A stretch of 23,629 bases of DNA from Chromatiales bacterium (GTDB lineage Bacteria > Pseudomonadota > Gammaproteobacteria > Chromatiales > Chromatiaceae), in NCBI GenBank assembly GCA_024762485.1, contig JANTHH010000010.1:1-23629 (forward strand), given 5' to 3'. Positions within the stretch are counted from its first letter, which is position 1, and every line of letters starts with the position of its first letter. The notes beneath the pieces were generated by a model. It was not told the DNA's origin and ran no database searches. It saw only the letters and a list, made by a program, of their open reading frames with translations. The position numbers were made by a program, and so were the translations under genes. This document shows positions 22,025-23,629 of the stretch, one piece after another.

Positions 22025-23629
22025 TCAACACTGGCGCCGGACCTCGATCACATCGGGCAACTGGGCAAGGCGGCCGAGTACCTGGCTCAGGGTATCCATG
22101 TCGCGGATCTCCACGGTGAAACGCATGCTGGCCCGCTCCTGCCGCCGATCGGACTGGGTCTGGACCCCCAGCACATCCACATTCGCGTTGGAGAACACCG
22201 ACGAGATGTCCTTCAGCAGCCCCTTGCGGTCGGCAGCGTAGACCTGGATGTCCACCAGGAAGGCCGCATCCTGTGGCTGCTCGGCCCACACCACGTCGAT
22301 CAGCCGCTCCCGGTTCTGCGCGTCCATCTTCTGTACGACCGGACAATCGCGGCGATGTACCGTGATACCCCGGCCACGGGTGATATAGCCGACGACCTCG
22401 TCATATGGCACCGGCTTGCAGCATTTCGCCATGTGGGTCATCAGATCGCCGACGCCTGCCACCACCACGTGACCGCCACCGGTGCGCACCTGCGCAGCCT
22501 TGCGACGGGCGCGTTCCGTGATGGCGGTGTCGGCATCCTCCTGCACCGTCGGCAGCTGGCTGTTCGCCACCTGGATGGGGGACAGGTCGCCACGACCGAT
22601 GGCCGCCAGCAGCTCGTCGCCATCCTCCTGGTTGAAGCGTGGCGCCAGCTTGTCGAGGTCCGGGCGGGGGAGATTGAGGTGTGCCAGCTCTCGATCCAGG
22701 CTGCTGCGCCCGATCTGGATGTGCTGATCGTGATCCTGCTGCTTGAACCACTGGCGCACCCGGTTGCGTGCGCGCGCCGTCACCAGGTAGCCGGCCTGCG
22801 GGTTCAGCCAGTCACGGCTGGGACCGCCCGCCTTCACCGTCAGCACCTCCACGGTCTGGCCACTCACCAGCGGCTGGGTGAGCGGGATGATGCGGCCATC
22901 CGCCTTGGCGCCCCGGCAGCGGTGGCCGACATCGGTATGGATGGCGTAAGCGAAATCCACCGCGGTCGCCCCCGCCGGCAGCTCGACCACCTTGCCCTGA
23001 GGGGTGAGCACATAGATATTGCGCGCCTCAAACTCGTTGGCCCGCTCCCCCGGTGATGCCGCCGAATCCTGTTGTTCCAGCCATTGGCGCATCCATTCGA
23101 CCCGGCGCTCCAGCTCCGGGTCGGCGCCACTGCTTTCCTTATAGCGCCAGTGTGCGGCCACTCCGCGCTCGGCATGCTCGTGCATTTCGCGTGTCCGAAC
23201 CTGCACCTCCAGTGCACGCCCGTCATCGCCAATCACCGCCGTGTGCAGGGAACGGTAGCCGTTGGCCTTGGGGCGGGCGATGTAGTCGTCGAATTCACCG
23301 GGCACCGGGCGCCACAGACCATGCACCACGCCCAGCACCTCGTAGCACTGGGGGACGGTATCGACCAGCACGCGAACTGCGCGGACATCGAAGATCTGCT
23401 CGATTCCGACGCGCTTGCGCTGCATCTTCTTCCAGATACTGTAGATATGCTTCGGGCGCCCGCTGATCTCTGCCCTGATACCGAGTTTCGCCAACTCCTC
23501 GCGCAGGCGCACGGTCACGCCGGCAATGAACTCCTCCCGTTGCTGGCGCTTGTCGGCGAGTGCACGGGCGATCTGGTGATAGGCGTCGGGTTCGAGATAG
23601 CGCAGCGACAGATCCTCCAGCTCCCACTT
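22025..23629 (-). CDS. relA: (p)ppGpp synthetase RelA, C-terminal part
   Basis: The frame is open from the right window edge to a TGA at 22025-22027, giving the last 534 residues of a RelA/SpoT-type protein that makes the stringent-response alarmone from GTP or GDP and ATP. Numbered within the fragment, the synthetase domain carries GRPKHIYSIWKKM (57-69) and EFDD (112-115). This EXDD form is typical of mono-functional RelA, whereas SpoT and Rel enzymes have RXKD. The TGS domain (about 204-266) follows, then the helical and zinc-finger-like region (MAKCCKPVPYDEVVGYITRG) and a C-terminal ACT domain (about 455-534). The N-terminal, probably inactive, hydrolase-like domain lies outside. It is not cotranscribed with ndk if the terminator after it works. 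Confidence 0.95.
   Translation of the reverse strand, partial: KWELEDLSLRYLEPDAYHQIARALADKRQQREEFIAGVTVRLREELAKLGIRAEISGRPKHIYSIWKKMQRKRVGIEQIFDVRAVRVLVDTVPQCYEVLGVVHGLWRPVPGEFDDYIARPKANGYRSLHTAVIGDDGRALEVQVRTREMHEHAERGVAAHWRYKESSGADPELERRVEWMRQWLEQQDSAASPGERANEFEARNIYVLTPQGKVVELPAGATAVDFAYAIHTDVGHRCRGAKADGRIIPLTQPLVSGQTVEVLTVKAGGPSRDWLNPQAGYLVTARARNRVRQWFKQQDHDQHIQIGRSSLDRELAHLNLPRPDLDKLAPRFNQEDGDELLAAIGRGDLSPIQVANSQLPTVQEDADTAITERARRKAAQVRTGGGHVVVAGVGDLMTHMAKCCKPVPYDEVVGYITRGRGITVHRRDCPVVQKMDAQNRERLIDVVWAEQPQDAAFLVDIQVYAADRKGLLKDISSVFSNANVDVLGVQTQSDRRQERASMRFTVEIRDMDTLSQVLGRLAQLPDVIEVRRQC

Overview
This window looks like chromosomal DNA of a GC-rich, sulfur-oxidising gammaproteobacterium, probably Chromatiales/Ectothiorhodospiraceae-like. 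The taxonomic guess rests on the gene order (metG-mrp-dcd; relA-ndk-rlmN-pilW-rodZ-hisS-yfgM-bamB-der facing xseA), which matches Pseudomonas and E. coli, plus a soxXA pair and several small families common in that group. I see no phage, transposon, CRISPR array, tRNA or rRNA.

Positions 1-6334 are a loose accessory stretch. In order it holds the 3' end of a DUF3175 gene, a DUF2892 membrane protein, cyclopropane fatty acid synthase (cfa), the thiosulfate-oxidising cytochromes soxX and soxA, a minus-strand pair (host-attachment protein, then a DUF6763-like acidic protein), a Prx6-type peroxiredoxin and two small membrane proteins. The intergenic DNA here is rich in recognisable sites: a 37-bp OxyR-type operator before the peroxiredoxin, FNR/Anr-type boxes before the host-attachment gene and one small membrane gene, and a palindrome around the probable soxX -10. 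A further FNR/Anr-type box precedes another small membrane gene near 10.5 kb. The theme is redox, oxygen and sulfur response.

Positions 6336-10446 are the metG / mrp / dcd housekeeping block, with metG divergent from mrp and clear terminators after metG and mrp. Positions 10447-12284 hold a small membrane protein, a DsbA-fold oxidoreductase with only one cysteine of the usual pair, another small membrane protein and an SCP2-type lipid-carrier protein.

Positions 12517-23629 are conserved housekeeping. xseA (+) converges on a long minus-strand run reading ndk, rlmN, pilW, rodZ, hisS, yfgM, bamB, der, preceded by relA, which runs off the right edge. The run links nucleotide supply, rRNA/tRNA methylation, pilus assembly, cell shape, histidyl-tRNA synthesis, outer-membrane protein assembly and ribosome biogenesis. 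The usual ispG gene between rodZ and hisS is absent here.

No clearly new multi-gene system is visible. The most promising leads are regulatory: the OxyR operator, the group of FNR/Anr-like boxes in front of uncharacterised small genes, and the soxX promoter palindrome. All site calls come from reading the sequence by eye.
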